From positions 310,001 through 374,000 of the forward strand of contig NZ_CP154799.1 in the NCBI RefSeq assembly GCF_050920705.1: a stretch of 64,000 bases of DNA. Direction: 5' to 3'. The position numbers were made by a program, and so were the translations under genes. The notes beneath the pieces are model-generated. The model saw only the letters and a program-made list of their open reading frames with translations. It made no database searches and was not told the origin of the DNA. Each line of letters opens with the position of its first letter. Within the stretch, counting starts at the first letter, position 1. Of the stretch, positions 25,759-34,916 are shown one piece after another. The DNA is from Regnicoccus_A sp014224355 (lineage in GTDB: Bacteria; Cyanobacteriota; Cyanobacteriia; PCC-6307; Cyanobiaceae).

Positions 25759-26813
25759 TCGCCCCGGACGATCGCCGGAGGGCCGTGGACCTGCTGGAGA
25801 TGGGCACCGCCGCCGGGGCGCCGGCGAGCGGCATCGCCCGCATCCTGGGTGTGTCGCCCCGCACGCTCAGGCGCTGGCGTGAGGAGATCCGCTGCAGCGG
25901 CAGCAGCATCGATGGCCGCAAGGGCGCTCCGAGGCGGGTGGCGCACAAGCTCACTGCCGAGGAGCGCCAGCAGGTGATCGACACGGTCAATGATCCGCGT
26001 TTTGCCGATCTGACGCCTGCCCAGATCATCGCCATCCTGGCGGAGGAAGGTGTCTACATCGCCTCGGAGATGAGCTTCTACCGCATCATGCGGGAAGAAG
26101 GCCTGCTGCACCATCGCGGCAGCACCAGACCACCACGTGAGCCGCGTCCTGTCCCCAGGCTGGAGGCCAGCGGGCCGAACCAGATCTGGAGCTGGGACAT
26201 CACCCTGCTGCCCAGCAGAACCAAAGGCCAGTGGCACTATCTCTACATGGTGATGGATATCTGGAGCCGCAAGATCGTGGCGGCTGAAGTCCATGATCGC
26301 GAATGCGGCAGGTTGGCTGCCCGGCTGATCGAGAACGCCTGCGGCGCCGAGGGTCTCGGGGAAGACGAGCAACCCGTTCTGCACTCCGACAACGGCGGAC
26401 CGATGCGTTCGTTCACGCTGGCGGCAAAATTGCGGGACCTGGGGATCGACCAGTCGTTCTCACGGCCACGGGTGAGCAATGACAACCCCTTCTCGGAAGC
26501 GCTGTTCCGCACACTCAAGGTCCACCCGAGCTACCCAGCCCGCTGCTTCCGGAGTAAGGAGGCAGTCATCACGTGGGTGAGGCAGTTCGTCGCCTGGTAC
26601 AACGACGAACATCGCCACAGCGGGATCAAGTACGTGACGCCCAACCAGCGGCATCACGGCCATTCCGACGCGATCTGCGAGGTGCGACGGCGCACCTATG
26701 AGAGGGCCTATCGGCTGCATCCGCAGCGGTGGAGTCGCCACCAACGCTGCTGGAAGCAACCCCCAGTCGTGTGGATCAATCATCCACGCCCTGTCGAACT
26801 CCTTGCCGCCTGA
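25722..26813 (+). CDS. IS3-family transposase orfB (integrase core)
   Basis: Up to 363 aa. A second helix-turn-helix (ASGIARILGVSPRTLRRW) is followed by the DDE core: IWSWDITLLPSRTKGQWHYL with the first Asp, VLHSDNGGPMRSFTLAAKLR with the second, and FSRPRVSNDNPFSEALFRTL with the Glu. Probably made mostly as a fusion with orfA. Identical in reading to the copy at 48431-49522. Confidence 0.92.
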   Translation: MQGPLAAGRGELIAPDDRRRAVDLLEMGTAAGAPASGIARILGVSPRTLRRWREEIRCSGSSIDGRKGAPRRVAHKLTAEERQQVIDTVNDPRFADLTPAQIIAILAEEGVYIASEMSFYRIMREEGLLHHRGSTRPPREPRPVPRLEASGPNQIWSWDITLLPSRTKGQWHYLYMVMDIWSRKIVAAEVHDRECGRLAARLIENACGAEGLGEDEQPVLHSDNGGPMRSFTLAAKLRDLGIDQSFSRPRVSNDNPFSEALFRTLKVHPSYPARCFRSKEAVITWVRQFVAWYNDEHRHSGIKYVTPNQRHHGHSDAICEVRRRTYERAYRLHPQRWSRHQRCWKQPPVVWINHPRPVELLAA

Positions 26814-27038
26814 GAGAGCCAGAAACCAGGCCCCCGCGGTCGTCCGATTCCGCCCCCACAGGGCGGGATCGGCAACGGGCGCGATCAGGGGCCGTCGCCC
26901 CAACCATCAACCAGGAACCACCAATGTTGCGAACAAAGTTGGAGCCACGGGCTCCATGAGCAGCCGGTCTCAGTATGCTGCGATCAGGTGCTCAGCTCAA
27001 GCACCGCGAGCGGACAACAACGCTGATAGGCACCGGCT

Positions 27039-27802
27039 GGTGGCACTGGTGGCTGCCAAAGCCACTGGGCCGGCGGTAGCGCTCCTTGAGACAGGCCCGC
27101 TGCACCAGATCCGCCGCGATCTCAGCCGACTCCACCTCGGCCACATCCCAGGCCACCACCTTGCGGCTCCAAACGTCGACCACCAGATAGAGGTACAGCC
27201 ACACACCCCGCACCGTGGTCGGCCGGAAGCTGATGTCCCACGACCAGAGCGCATTGGGGCGATCCGCCCGTAGACGCGGCACGGAGCGCGGTTCCTGCGG
27301 CAGCCGGGCCCGCCCGCGGCGGTGGCACTGCCCTGCCTGGTGCAACACCCGATAAAAGCTGCTCTCTGAGCCGATATAGAGGCCCTGATCAGCCAGGGCC
27401 GGCACGATCTGTCCCGGCGGCAGCGAGGCGTACTCCGGTTGGTTGCAAGTCAGCAGGATCCGCTGGCGCTCCTCCTCGCTCAGGCGGTGAGCGACATCGC
27501 GGGGGCTGCCTTTACGGCGGTCCTCACCGTCCCCATCACCACCAAAGGCCTTCCGCCAGCGTTTGAGGGTGCGCAGGCAGATGCCGATCTCACCGCAGGC
27601 GCTCACCAGGCCGGCGCCAGCGGCATTCGCCTCGCCGATCAGCTCGATCACCTTCCGCCGGCAGGCGGCGCTGGTCAGCCTTCCGCGTCCTCCGAGCTGT
27701 AGCCGCAGGCTTCTCCGAAGGAGTAGGCCTCCCACTTTTTTCGCAGCACCAGCAAGGCCGCCGCCTCCGCCAGGGCCTTCTCCTTGCGCTGCAGCTCCTT
27801 CT
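27039..27802 (-). pseudogene. ISX middle piece: end of orfA and N-terminal part of orfB
   Basis: The minus strand carries KKELQRKEKALAEAAALLVL (orfA coiled coil, 27680-27802) and, in the other frame, orfB from LISP-like helix-turn-helix LVSACGEIGICLRTLKRW through ALWSWDISFRPTTVRGVW with the first catalytic Asp, to KERYRRPSGFGSHQCHQP, where IS3 copy 1 interrupts. Split on its other side by the IS5-type element at 27807. Confidence 0.82.
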
Positions 27803-28613
27803 TTAGGAGTTCGCTGAAAAACCCTGGTCGAGGCGCGATAATGGGGCAACTGCCCAGTCTTTGATGCGAGGTCAACAGGAGCGCAATGGCTCCCTGTTCT
27901 CCTACGTTTCGATCGAGGAGCGGATTCCGGCGAATCATCCGCTCAGGCGGATCCGCAAGCTCGCCGATCAGGCCCTCGATCGGCTCAATCCCACCTTCTG
28001 TGAGCTGTATGCCTCAGAAGGTCGGCCATCGGTTCCGCCAGAGCAGCTGCTGCTGGCCTCGCTGCTGCAGGCGTTCTACGGGATCCGTTCAGAGCGGCTG
28101 CTGCTGGAGCAGCTGCACTACAACCTGCTGTTCCGCTGGTTTGTGGGTCTGAGCCCGGATGATCCGATCTGGCACCCCACCACTTTCACCAAGAACCGGG
28201 AGCGGCTCCTCAATGAGGAGATCATGGGTCGCTTCCTCAAGAAGCTGATGGGGGCACCTGAGGTCAAGCCGCTGCTCAGCGACGAGCACTTCTCGGTGGA
28301 TGGCACCCTGCTGCAGGCCTGGGCCTCCCATGCCTCCCTGGAGCGGATCGATGGGCAGGAGGATCCACCGCCACCACCCTCGGGGCCGGGTGAGGGATTC
28401 GGGCAACCCAAGCCCGGCAAGAAGCGGGCGAAAGGCGACTTCCGCGGCATCAAGCTCAGCAACAAGACCCACCGCTCCGGCACGGATCCTGACGCGTTGC
28501 TGGCCCGCAAGTCCAATGCCCATCCGGCGCAACCGAGCTATCGGGGCCATGTGCTCATGGACAACCGCCATGCCCTGATCGTGGACTGCCGCGTCACCCA
28601 AGCGGTGGGCACC

Positions 28614-29855
28614 CAGGGCTGATTCAAAGTCTCAGCAGGAGTTGGCTGCCGGTTGCCGCTGCGCCATGGCCAACAGCGCTGTGATGTCGTGGCAGACAGC
28701 CTGCATCCCTGAACGGATGGACTGAAAGTCGCCCAGTCGCAGCAGGTTGAGAGCGGCTGTCCGCAGCGTCGCCAGCGCTCCGGCGCCGTTGCCCCGATAA
28801 CGGTGGGCGTCCTCTTGCAGCTGGGTGTCGCGAATCCAGTGCCAGCTCTCAATGCTCCAGCGGTCTCGCACCAGTTGCAGCAGGGCTTCTGGGGTGGTGC
28901 GCAAGCTGGTGAGGAAGAAATGGGTCTGCCGGAAGGTCTTGCCGTCGCGGGTCCCGACGGCGATCACCTCCACGATCCAGCTGGTGCCGCTCCAGGCCTC
29001 ACGGATGTGCTCCGGTGCCTGTTGGGCGCGGAGCGTCCAGGTGATGTCGCGACCGTGGCTGATCTCGTGATCCGTTGCCACGAATGGGGTCTTGCGCTTC
29101 CCCTGGAACTGGCTGCGAATCTGGCGATGCAGTGTCTTCTGGTTCCCTTTGACGGTCAGGAGGAAGTCGGCCCCCTGCTCGGTGAGCTGTTGAAAAACGG
29201 TTTCTGGGTGTGGAGGGCATCCGCCTGGATCAGCACCCCCTCGAGATCCAGCTCCCCGAGCAGTTGCCGTAGCACGGCCCGTTCGTGGTTCGCGCCAGTG
29301 GCGTAGCAGGCCTGCGAGATCGCCACACCCAAGGCGGCCGAGTACAGCGTCACCTGGGCAATGAACGCCGAACCACCGGCGGGTGTGGTCTCGATCGAGC
29401 CTCGCAGGGTCTTGCCGTCACACACCAGCTGATCGAGATCCGCTGCACCACCAGGGATCTGGGCGATCGTCCAGTCACGGATGGCCGCGCACAGGGCCGC
29501 CACATCAACCTGCAGGATGAAGTAGCGGAACGCTGAATCCGATGGGGGCCGCCGCAGTTCAAGGCCCAGCTGCTGACCCAGCACCGAATGGTGGCGCCGA
29601 GCAAACCGCTCCAGATCCCGCAAGCTTTCGCAGCCGCTCAGGATGCCCAGCACCGCCACAAGCAGCAGGTACCAGGCCGGAATGCGCACCCCACGCCGCA
29701 TTCGCGCATCTGGAATCGCCTTGAGGAAGCTGATCAGATCAAGATCAGTTGCGGCAGAAGCGGTTTCGGGCACAGGGAGGAGGCGATACCACCGAGCAAA
29801 CCCCATGCAGGCAGCCCAGGCCAGGGCACCTGTGGCACACTTTGAATCAGCCCTG
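28614..29855 (-). mobile_element. ISAs1-family insertion sequence
   Basis: 1242 bases with matching terminal repeats (CAGGGCTGATTCAAAGT at both ends, inverted) and a 10-base target duplication GGTGGGCACC at 28604-28613 and 29856-29865. A duplication of this length is normal for ISAs1. Confidence 0.93.
28632..29806 (-). pseudogene. ISAs1-family transposase, frameshifted
   Basis: The N-terminal frame (29156-29806) has FLKAIPDARMRRGVRIPAWY and VCDGKTLRGSIETTPAGGSA, typical of the H-repeat/ISAs1 family, up to DALHTQKPFF. Near 29190, in a run of A/T, the reading moves to another frame that continues QQLTEQGADFLLTVKGNQKT and later HYFIR-type RQTHFFLTSLRTTPEALLQL to the end at 28632. One small frameshift therefore breaks the gene. 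Confidence 0.85.
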
Positions 29856-30422
29856 GGTGGGCACCGGTGAACGGGATGCTGCCAAGGCCATGGCGGCGGA
29901 TCGTCCCGGTGCCCACCAGAAGACGATCGGTGCCGACAAGAATTTCCACACCAAGGGCTTTGTTGCCGAGATGCGGCGCATCGGTGTCACGCCACACGTG
30001 GCGCAGAACACCGCCCGGCCCGGTGGTTCCGCCATCGATGGCCGCACCACACGCCACAAGGGCTACAGCAAGTCGATCAACGCCCGTCGGGGGATCGAGA
30101 AGGTGTTCGGCTGGATCAAGCAGTGGGGCGGCCTGCGCCAGTTCAAGCTGCGCGGTACCGAGAAGGTCGGTGCTGTGTTTGGCCTGCACGTGATCGCCTA
30201 CAACCTGATCCGCCTGGGCAATCTGCTCAAGCCTGCGCTGGAGGCGGCATGACCAGGCGGTTGCCCAGGGGTGTGGCCGAGGAGGCTCCACAAAGACTCC
30301 AAAACAGCCCAGAAGCTCAAGATCAGGCTGTCTGAAGAGACTTGAGCGGCGAAATCAACCAGAAATCAGCTCAGGAATGGGAAAAACTCGCCCTGCGCAT
30401 GGGTTTTTCCGCAAACTCTTAG

Positions 30423-30631
30423 GGCCTTGATCTCCCGCTGGTCCTGGGCTCGGAGCTTCTCGAGCTCCTTCTGCTCTTTCAAGGTGAGCACTGGCTTTTC
30501 ATTGGCATCCTGGGCGGCCTGCCGCCAGCGGTCCACCTGCTCAGGAAACAGACCCCGCTCGCGGCAGTAGGCGCTGAGCTCAGTGGCATTCAGGCCCGCG
30601 GTCTCCAGCACCACCGTGAACTTGTCGGCAG
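30423..30631 (-). pseudogene. ISX orfA, middle piece
   Basis: The minus strand reads SPADKFTVVLETAGLNATEL, then YCRERGLFPEQVDRWRQAAQ and LRAQDQREIKAL. It joins on its 5' side to the piece at 32516-32700 (ending EPEGWS) and on its 3' side to KKELQRKEKALAE at 27802. Confidence 0.8.
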
Positions 30632-30857
30632 GGCTCGGGACCTATCAGGAAAGTTGTCTGCTCGGGGTGCTGAGCTGAGCACCGTGATTGAGCTTACTGC
30701 GGGTTAAGGATCAGGGCCTCGAGGCTCGATCGTTGTCATCATCTCGATACGGGACTGTGGTTGAGGATGGAGCTGCCGGCCCCTGATCGCGGCTGTTGCC
30801 GATCGCGCCCACCGAGGGGCGCCATCGGACAGCCACGGGGGCCTGGATTGTTGAGGG

Positions 30858-31937
30858 TCAAGCCGCGACAGGTGTCTGCGGTCGGGGATGGTTGATGCTC
30901 ACAACCTGTGGCTGGCTCCAGTCACGGATGTGACGACTCCAGCGCTGCGGATTCTTCTGCCGAGCTTCTTCGTAGGTCTGCTGACGGATGGCACAGATCC
31001 CAACGGCCTGGCCGTAGTGCCGCTGATTGGGCGTCACATACTTGATGCCGCTATGCCGGTGCTCAGCGTTGTACCAGCCGACAAAGCCATCCACCCAGGC
31101 TTTTACCGAGAGCAGTTCCCGGAAGCGCCGTAGCGGATAACTCTGGTGGTATTTCATCGTGCGAAACCACGATTCGGCATAGGCGTTGTCGTTGCTCACA
31201 CGTGGCCTCGAGAACGAGAGAGAGACGCCCAGCTCCGCCAGCTTGGCCGCCAAGGTGAATGAGCGCATGGGGGCGCCATTGTCCGAGTGCAGGACCGCAG
31301 CGGTCTCTTTGCTGATTCCTTCATCGCGGCAAACACGATCAAAGAATGCGCTGGCCAGAACGCTGCATTCGCGCTCATGCACTTCCACCCCAAGGATGCG
31401 GCGGCTCCACACATCCATCACCATGTAGAGATAGTAGAACTGCCCCTTGATATGGCCGGGCAACAGGGTGATATCCCAGGCCAGCACTTGGTTAACTCCT
31501 GTTGCCTCCAGCACCGGGGCTGGCCTTGGCTCGCGGGGAGAGCGGGTCCTGCCACGATGGTTCAGCAGGCCTTCCTGCCGCATGATGCGATAGATCGTCG
31601 ACTCTGAACCCACATACATTCTCTCCTCAGCAAGAATGGCCACGATCTGAGCAGGCGTAAGATCGGCAAAGCGCGGATCATTGACGGAGTCAATCACCCG
31701 CTGCCTCTCTTTTGTCGTGAATCTGTGAGCCACCTCACGTGGGGCACCCTTGCGGCGATCCACACTGAATCCCTGACCGCTGATATCAAGCCCCCAGCGC
31801 CGCAGTGTGCGTGAACAGATGCCGATCAGATCAGCAACAGCCTTGATGGAAGCTCCTGCATTGAGGCCTTCATAGAGAAACTCCATGGCCTTATTTCTCT
31901 GCTCTGGCGGAATCAGGACTCCTCTTCTCGCAGCCAA
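30858..31937 (-). CDS. IS3-family transposase orfB (ISZ)
   Basis: 359 aa. Helix-turn-helix IKAVADLIGICSRTLRRWGL, catalytic core VLAWDITLLPGHIKGQFYYL (first Asp), AVLHSDNGAPMRSFTLAAKL (second Asp) and FSRPRVSNDNAYAESWFRTM (Glu). The full DDE set is present. A classic A6G slippery site (CTCAAAAAAGCTC near 31955) just upstream would join it to orfA by -1 frameshifting. Confidence 0.92.
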   Translation of the reverse strand: MAARRGVLIPPEQRNKAMEFLYEGLNAGASIKAVADLIGICSRTLRRWGLDISGQGFSVDRRKGAPREVAHRFTTKERQRVIDSVNDPRFADLTPAQIVAILAEERMYVGSESTIYRIMRQEGLLNHRGRTRSPREPRPAPVLEATGVNQVLAWDITLLPGHIKGQFYYLYMVMDVWSRRILGVEVHERECSVLASAFFDRVCRDEGISKETAAVLHSDNGAPMRSFTLAAKLAELGVSLSFSRPRVSNDNAYAESWFRTMKYHQSYPLRRFRELLSVKAWVDGFVGWYNAEHRHSGIKYVTPNQRHYGQAVGICAIRQQTYEEARQKNPQRWSRHIRDWSQPQVVSINHPRPQTPVAA

Positions 31938-31984
31938 AGCTGATCGAGCTTTTTTGAGAGCAACCGCTTCGCGGAAGCGTTCCG

Positions 31985-32446
31985 CTACAGCAATGTTGCT
32001 GCCTCCGAAAGAGCTTTTTCTTTCTTCTGCAACTCACGTTCCAGGCGCCGGATCTGGCGGGCCTGCTCCTGATTTTTGCGCTGTAGATCCCTGTGGTCGG
32101 TCATGGTCGGTGCGCTGGGACCATTCGCATCCTCTGCCGCCTGGCGCCAGCGGGCAAGCTGCTTGGGATAGAGCCCACGCTCGCGGCAGTAGGCGCCGAG
32201 ATCGGGGCCATTGAGGCCTGCGGCCTGGATCACAGCGGCCAGCTTGTCCGATGCTCCCCACTGCTCCGGCGGCTTGCTGGTGGCCGGCACCAGCTGGCCC
32301 TCTTTCTGCCACTGACTGCGCCAGTTGTAGAGGGTCCGGGCGGTGATGCCGGTGGAGCGAGCGATCTCGGCCACGCTCTCCCGGTTGGGCGGGCTCATGC
32401 GATTGCGGATCTCGGCCCGCATGGCCTGGTCATAGATCGGTTTCAT
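31985..32446 (-). CDS. IS3-family transposase orfA (ISZ)
   Basis: 153 aa. Helix-turn-helix RESVAEIARSTGITARTLYN, then GAYCRERGLYPKQLARWRQA and a coiled coil RQIRRLERELQKKEKALSEA. It ends TLL-stop at 31985, about 25 bases before the A6G slippery run. A short hairpin (GCGGAACGCTTCCGCGAAGCG) between the stop and that run could stimulate frameshifting or may have displaced the natural overlap. Confidence 0.85.
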   Translation of the reverse strand: MKPIYDQAMRAEIRNRMSPPNRESVAEIARSTGITARTLYNWRSQWQKEGQLVPATSKPPEQWGASDKLAAVIQAAGLNGPDLGAYCRERGLYPKQLARWRQAAEDANGPSAPTMTDHRDLQRKNQEQARQIRRLERELQKKEKALSEAATLL

Positions 32447-32515
32447 GGTCGTCGGTTTGGCCCCCTGGTGGATGGGTCAGACCGAGCGGACTTCTTTCCT
32501 GACGCAGGGGGGCTC

Positions 32516-32700
32516 CAGCCCTCTGGTTCCTTCTCGGATGCCGGCACCACCTCTCCCTGCAACCGCCAGGTCTTCCTCCATTTGTAGAGGGTGATCACGT
32601 GGATGCCCAGCTCCTCTGAAATCCGGGCCACGCTCTGCCTGTGCGGCGGGCTCATTCGCCTCCTCACATCAGCCTTGACGGCCTCGCTGTAACGACGCAT
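32516..32700 (-). pseudogene. ISX orfA, N-terminal piece
   Basis: Starts MRRYSEAVKADVRRRMSPPH and continues with the helix-turn-helix QSVARISEELGIHVITLYKW to EPEGWS, where ISZ interrupts. After the junction the open frame runs into ISZ end sequence and stops. Its natural continuation is at 30631. Confidence 0.82.
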
Positions 32701-32765
32701 TGGTCATGTCCTCAAGCCCCCGGATGTACGGATGAAAGGGGTGACATCTTTCCGGAACCAGGGGG

Positions 32766-32927
32766 CTCTTCCCATATAGCAGTTGTTGCATGAATCCGCC
32801 GGAGAAGCTCCCATAGTCCGAGCAATCTCGTCAATGGTTGAGAAAAGATTCCCTTGCTTTGCCGCCTCTTCGGCGGCTTCTTTGTGTCCGCAAAGCCCCT
32901 GTAAATTACTGATTATTCGAGGCAACC
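32766..32927 (+). mobile_element. remnant of the 3' end of an IS5-family element (same type as 20566 and 42961)
   Basis: 162 bases matching the end of the IS5 copies from CTCTTCCCATATAGCAG to the right terminal repeat (TTATTCGAGGCAACC). The transposase coding part is gone, removed at the ISX junction. Confidence 0.88.
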
Positions 32928-33015
32928 ATAAATGAGCCGTTTTGCACACATTCTACCGTCTACAACTGCTCAGATCCACTGCGGTTCAAGCGGTCTGGCC
33001 TTTCTCAGGAGGCCC
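32928..33015 (-). mobile_element. remnant of one end of an IS identical in type to the next element
   Basis: Bases 32931-33015 repeat bases 34659-34743 with few differences, that is the 5' end of the complete element next door. It ends with the terminal repeat GGCCTTTCTCAGGAGGCCC, followed by the hexamer TACCTG. Confidence 0.8.
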
Positions 33016-33021
33016 TACCTG

Positions 33022-34743
33022 GGGCCTCCTGAGAAAGTGAAAACCAGCCTTCAGGCCAACAAAGTGGGGAAACCTGTCTCACCTCTGAGTGTTCCTCAGG
33101 CTGCAGCTGGTTGATTGCTCGGGAGACGCTCCTCGGCCCTTCGGATGGCTTCATTGCCGATCAGCAGCTGTAGCAAGAAGCCAATAAGGACAAAAAGAAG
33201 CTCCAGCAGCTTCTCGAGGTTCATCACGAGTACAGCCAATGCAATGGCAGATCCTTGGGTGACGGCCAGCTTCTCACGAATCAGGCCCAATCCAAACCGC
33301 CGCTTCCCCTGTCCGATTTTGCCTTCGACAGCATTCCGTTGACGCTGATCATCAAGAAACTGCTTCTTCTCCTCGGCCAGTAACTGTGGATCGCTCTTAC
33401 GGCGACCGAGGCGCGGACCACTCAAGCGAATGCCATGACGCTGGCAGAAGGCTCGGCTGGCTCGCGTTCGATAAATCTGATCAGCACAGATCACCTTTGG
33501 ATAGTGTCCATATCGGCGTCGATAAGCCCTTGCCTGAGCCTTCAGGCCTTCTCCTTCATTGTAGGGACTATAACTCAGCCGATCCAGGAAGGTGAACCCA
33601 TCGCCAGTGATTGAGACAGAGATCTTAGCGCCAAACTCAACATTGCTTCTGGCCTTGCCACGTACAATGGGCCTGATGTGGGCTTGGTAGAGGCTCACGA
33701 TTCGATCAGGGATGCTTCTGCTGTCTGAGTGATAAAGAATCCTCTGCTGACGCACCAGTTCACTGACCACCAGCAGCTTGTGGTACCAATGCAGTCCTGC
33801 CGCCAGAAGGGAGCCACCACAAGCGATCAGGGCATCAATACTGGCCAGATTCCGCTCCAGATGGCCCAGCTGCTGCTGAATGGCCTTGCGGATCTTGGCA
33901 ATGCGAGGTCGCTTCTTCTTGGCCACGGCGAGAAATTGCTGTCTGGCTTTCTTGCGATGTGTTCGCGGCTTATCGCCAAAGGATGCTCTGATCTGAGGAT
34001 GCATCGCATCAATCAGCTTTTCCGTGACCGCCCTGGCCTCATTGAGCAGAGAGAGGTCCGTTGGGTATCGGATATCGGCTGGGACGCAGGTGGCGTCAAT
34101 CAAAAGGGTGCCCTGGTTGGAAGATGCTTTGTCAGAGCCAGGCTGCGCGGGCTGATCACTGCTGGGCATACCACTGTCGTTATCATCCTCCTCACCGGCC
34201 TCGGATTCTGCGGTGCGAATGACGTTCAGGCCATGACGGACAATCCTCTCGTTGCAGTCGTTAACGACTGATTCCGGCATCCGCTTGCGAAAATAGACCA
34301 TCATCGATGGATCAAACGGGGCCGAATACTGGAAGGCCTCCAGACCGATGAAGAATTGCAGATAGGGATTTTCCTTGATCTGCTCCACCAGTTCTTCGTC
34401 GGTCAGGCCCAGGCGAGCCTTGATGATCAAAGCGCCGAGTGCCATTCGGAATGGCTTGGCGGGCGCTCCAAAGCCCTTGCAGAACTGCGACGCGTAGTCA
34501 TCTTCCAGGTCTTCCCAGGGGATGAGTTCTGCGAGCTTGATCCAGCGGTTATCACCGGAGAGTTTACCGCCAAATGGGAGGAAGAATTCTTCAAACGAGA
34601 GCTGATGACGAGGCTCGCGTCGATACATGTGGAAAACTCTGGGCAGCTTTTCGGCAGTAATGAGCCGATTTGCGTACATTCTACCGTCTAAAACTGATCA
34701 GATCCACTGCGGTGCAAGCGGTTTGGCCTTTCTCAGGAGGCCC
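33022..34743 (-). mobile_element. IS5/IS1182-like insertion sequence with a long transposase
   Basis: 1722 bases. Ends GGGCCTCCTGAGAAAG (left) and its inverse at the right end. The flanking hexamer TACCTG at 33016-33021 and 34744-34749 is the probable target duplication. It sits in the 3' end of an IS481-type transposase remnant. Confidence 0.82.
33096..34628 (-). CDS. IS5/IS1182-like transposase (510 aa)
   Basis: From the ATG at 34628: MYRREPRHQLSFEEFFLPFG, then the DUF772-like segment FRMALGALIIKARLGLTDEE, LLIDATCVPADIRYPTDLSL with the first catalytic Asp, KVICADQIYRTRASRAFCQR with the second, and ERNAVEGK-type NAVEGKIGQGKRRFGLGLIR with the Glu. A hydrophobic C-terminal stretch (LLELLFVLIGFLLQLLI) is typical of this group. 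It appears intact, so the element may still be active. Confidence 0.9.
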   Translation of the reverse strand: MYRREPRHQLSFEEFFLPFGGKLSGDNRWIKLAELIPWEDLEDDYASQFCKGFGAPAKPFRMALGALIIKARLGLTDEELVEQIKENPYLQFFIGLEAFQYSAPFDPSMMVYFRKRMPESVVNDCNERIVRHGLNVIRTAESEAGEEDDNDSGMPSSDQPAQPGSDKASSNQGTLLIDATCVPADIRYPTDLSLLNEARAVTEKLIDAMHPQIRASFGDKPRTHRKKARQQFLAVAKKKRPRIAKIRKAIQQQLGHLERNLASIDALIACGGSLLAAGLHWYHKLLVVSELVRQQRILYHSDSRSIPDRIVSLYQAHIRPIVRGKARSNVEFGAKISVSITGDGFTFLDRLSYSPYNEGEGLKAQARAYRRRYGHYPKVICADQIYRTRASRAFCQRHGIRLSGPRLGRRKSDPQLLAEEKKQFLDDQRQRNAVEGKIGQGKRRFGLGLIREKLAVTQGSAIALAVLVMNLEKLLELLFVLIGFLLQLLIGNEAIRRAEERLPSNQPAAA

Positions 34744-34833
34744 TACCTGCGGATCTTCTATAACGGCCGTAGGTGCCACATGGCCCTGGGCGGCCTCACC
34801 CCCCAGCAGCGGCTCGCTCAGCTGCAGGCATGA
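34744..34833 (+). pseudogene. C-terminal scrap of an IS481-type transposase
   Basis: Thirty codons ending in TGA: YLRIFYNGRRCHMALGG, then TPQQRLAQLQA. The YNxxRxHxALGGxTPxQRL pattern is the usual end of IS481/IS3 integrase-core transposases. The rest has been replaced by the inserted IS. Confidence 0.75.
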
Positions 34834-34916
34834 ACAACCTGGTGGGAAAGCCCATCTAAAAGGATTCATGGGGATGCGTCAGATATTAAGAGCTTTCTTG
34901 CTAATCAGGTAAAGAA

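Larger units (their letters stand above)
25185..27034 (+). mobile_element. IS3-family element, 1850 bases, copy 1 (complete)
   Basis: Bounded by a 4-base target duplication GGCT (25181-25184 and 27035-27038). The ends are imperfect inverted repeats (TACCAGCGAAGTTGTCC / TATCAGCGTTGTTGTCC a few bases inside). Contains orfA, orfB and about 220 non-coding bases at the 3' end. Essentially the same as the inverted copy at 48210-50059. Inserted in orfB of ISX. Confidence 0.92.
27864..30252 (+). pseudogene. ISY transposase, split by the ISAs1 element
   Basis: The N-terminal part (27864-28613) opens MRGQQERNGSLFSYVSIEER and includes LLSDEHFSVDGTLLQAWASH with a catalytic Asp and the typical Pro-rich spacer. 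After the ISAs1 insertion it resumes at 29866 as GERDAAKAMAADRP, then TIGADKNFHTKGFVAEMRRI and the terminal GIEKVFGWIKQWGGLRQFK. Both halves are in register, so precise excision would restore a protein of about 378 aa. Confidence 0.88.
27807..30418 (+). mobile_element. IS5-family element (ISY) inserted in ISX, itself split by an ISAs1 element
   Basis: Terminal repeats GAGTTCGCTGAAAAACCC and GAGTTTGCGGAAAAACCC (16 of 18 match). Target duplication TTAG at 27803-27806 and 30419-30422. Without the internal ISAs1 element and one copy of its duplication it would be 1360 bases. Confidence 0.9.
30637..32511 (-). mobile_element. IS3-family element (ISZ), 1875 bases, inserted in ISX orfA
   Basis: Target duplication GCTC at 30633-30636 and 32512-32515. 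The ends resemble those of the 1850-base IS3 element (CCTATCAGGAAAGTTGTC and its imperfect inverse CTGCGTCAGGAAAGAAGTC), so the two are relatives with different internal sequence. Confidence 0.9.
24672..32765 (-). mobile_element. ISX: IS3-family element cut into four pieces by later insertions
   Basis: The element's own ends are related inverted repeats: left near 24673 (TTTCAGGGAAGGTGTCACTCC) and right near 32765 (GTTCCGGAAAGATGTCACCCC after reversal). Its orfA/orfB pieces, read on the minus strand, are at 32516-32700, 30423-30631, 27680-27802, 27039-27710 and 24712-25184, and they join in register when the inserted elements and one copy of each target duplication are removed. The flanks differ (toxin gene on the left, IS5 remnant on the right), so a deletion followed its insertion. 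Confidence 0.8.
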
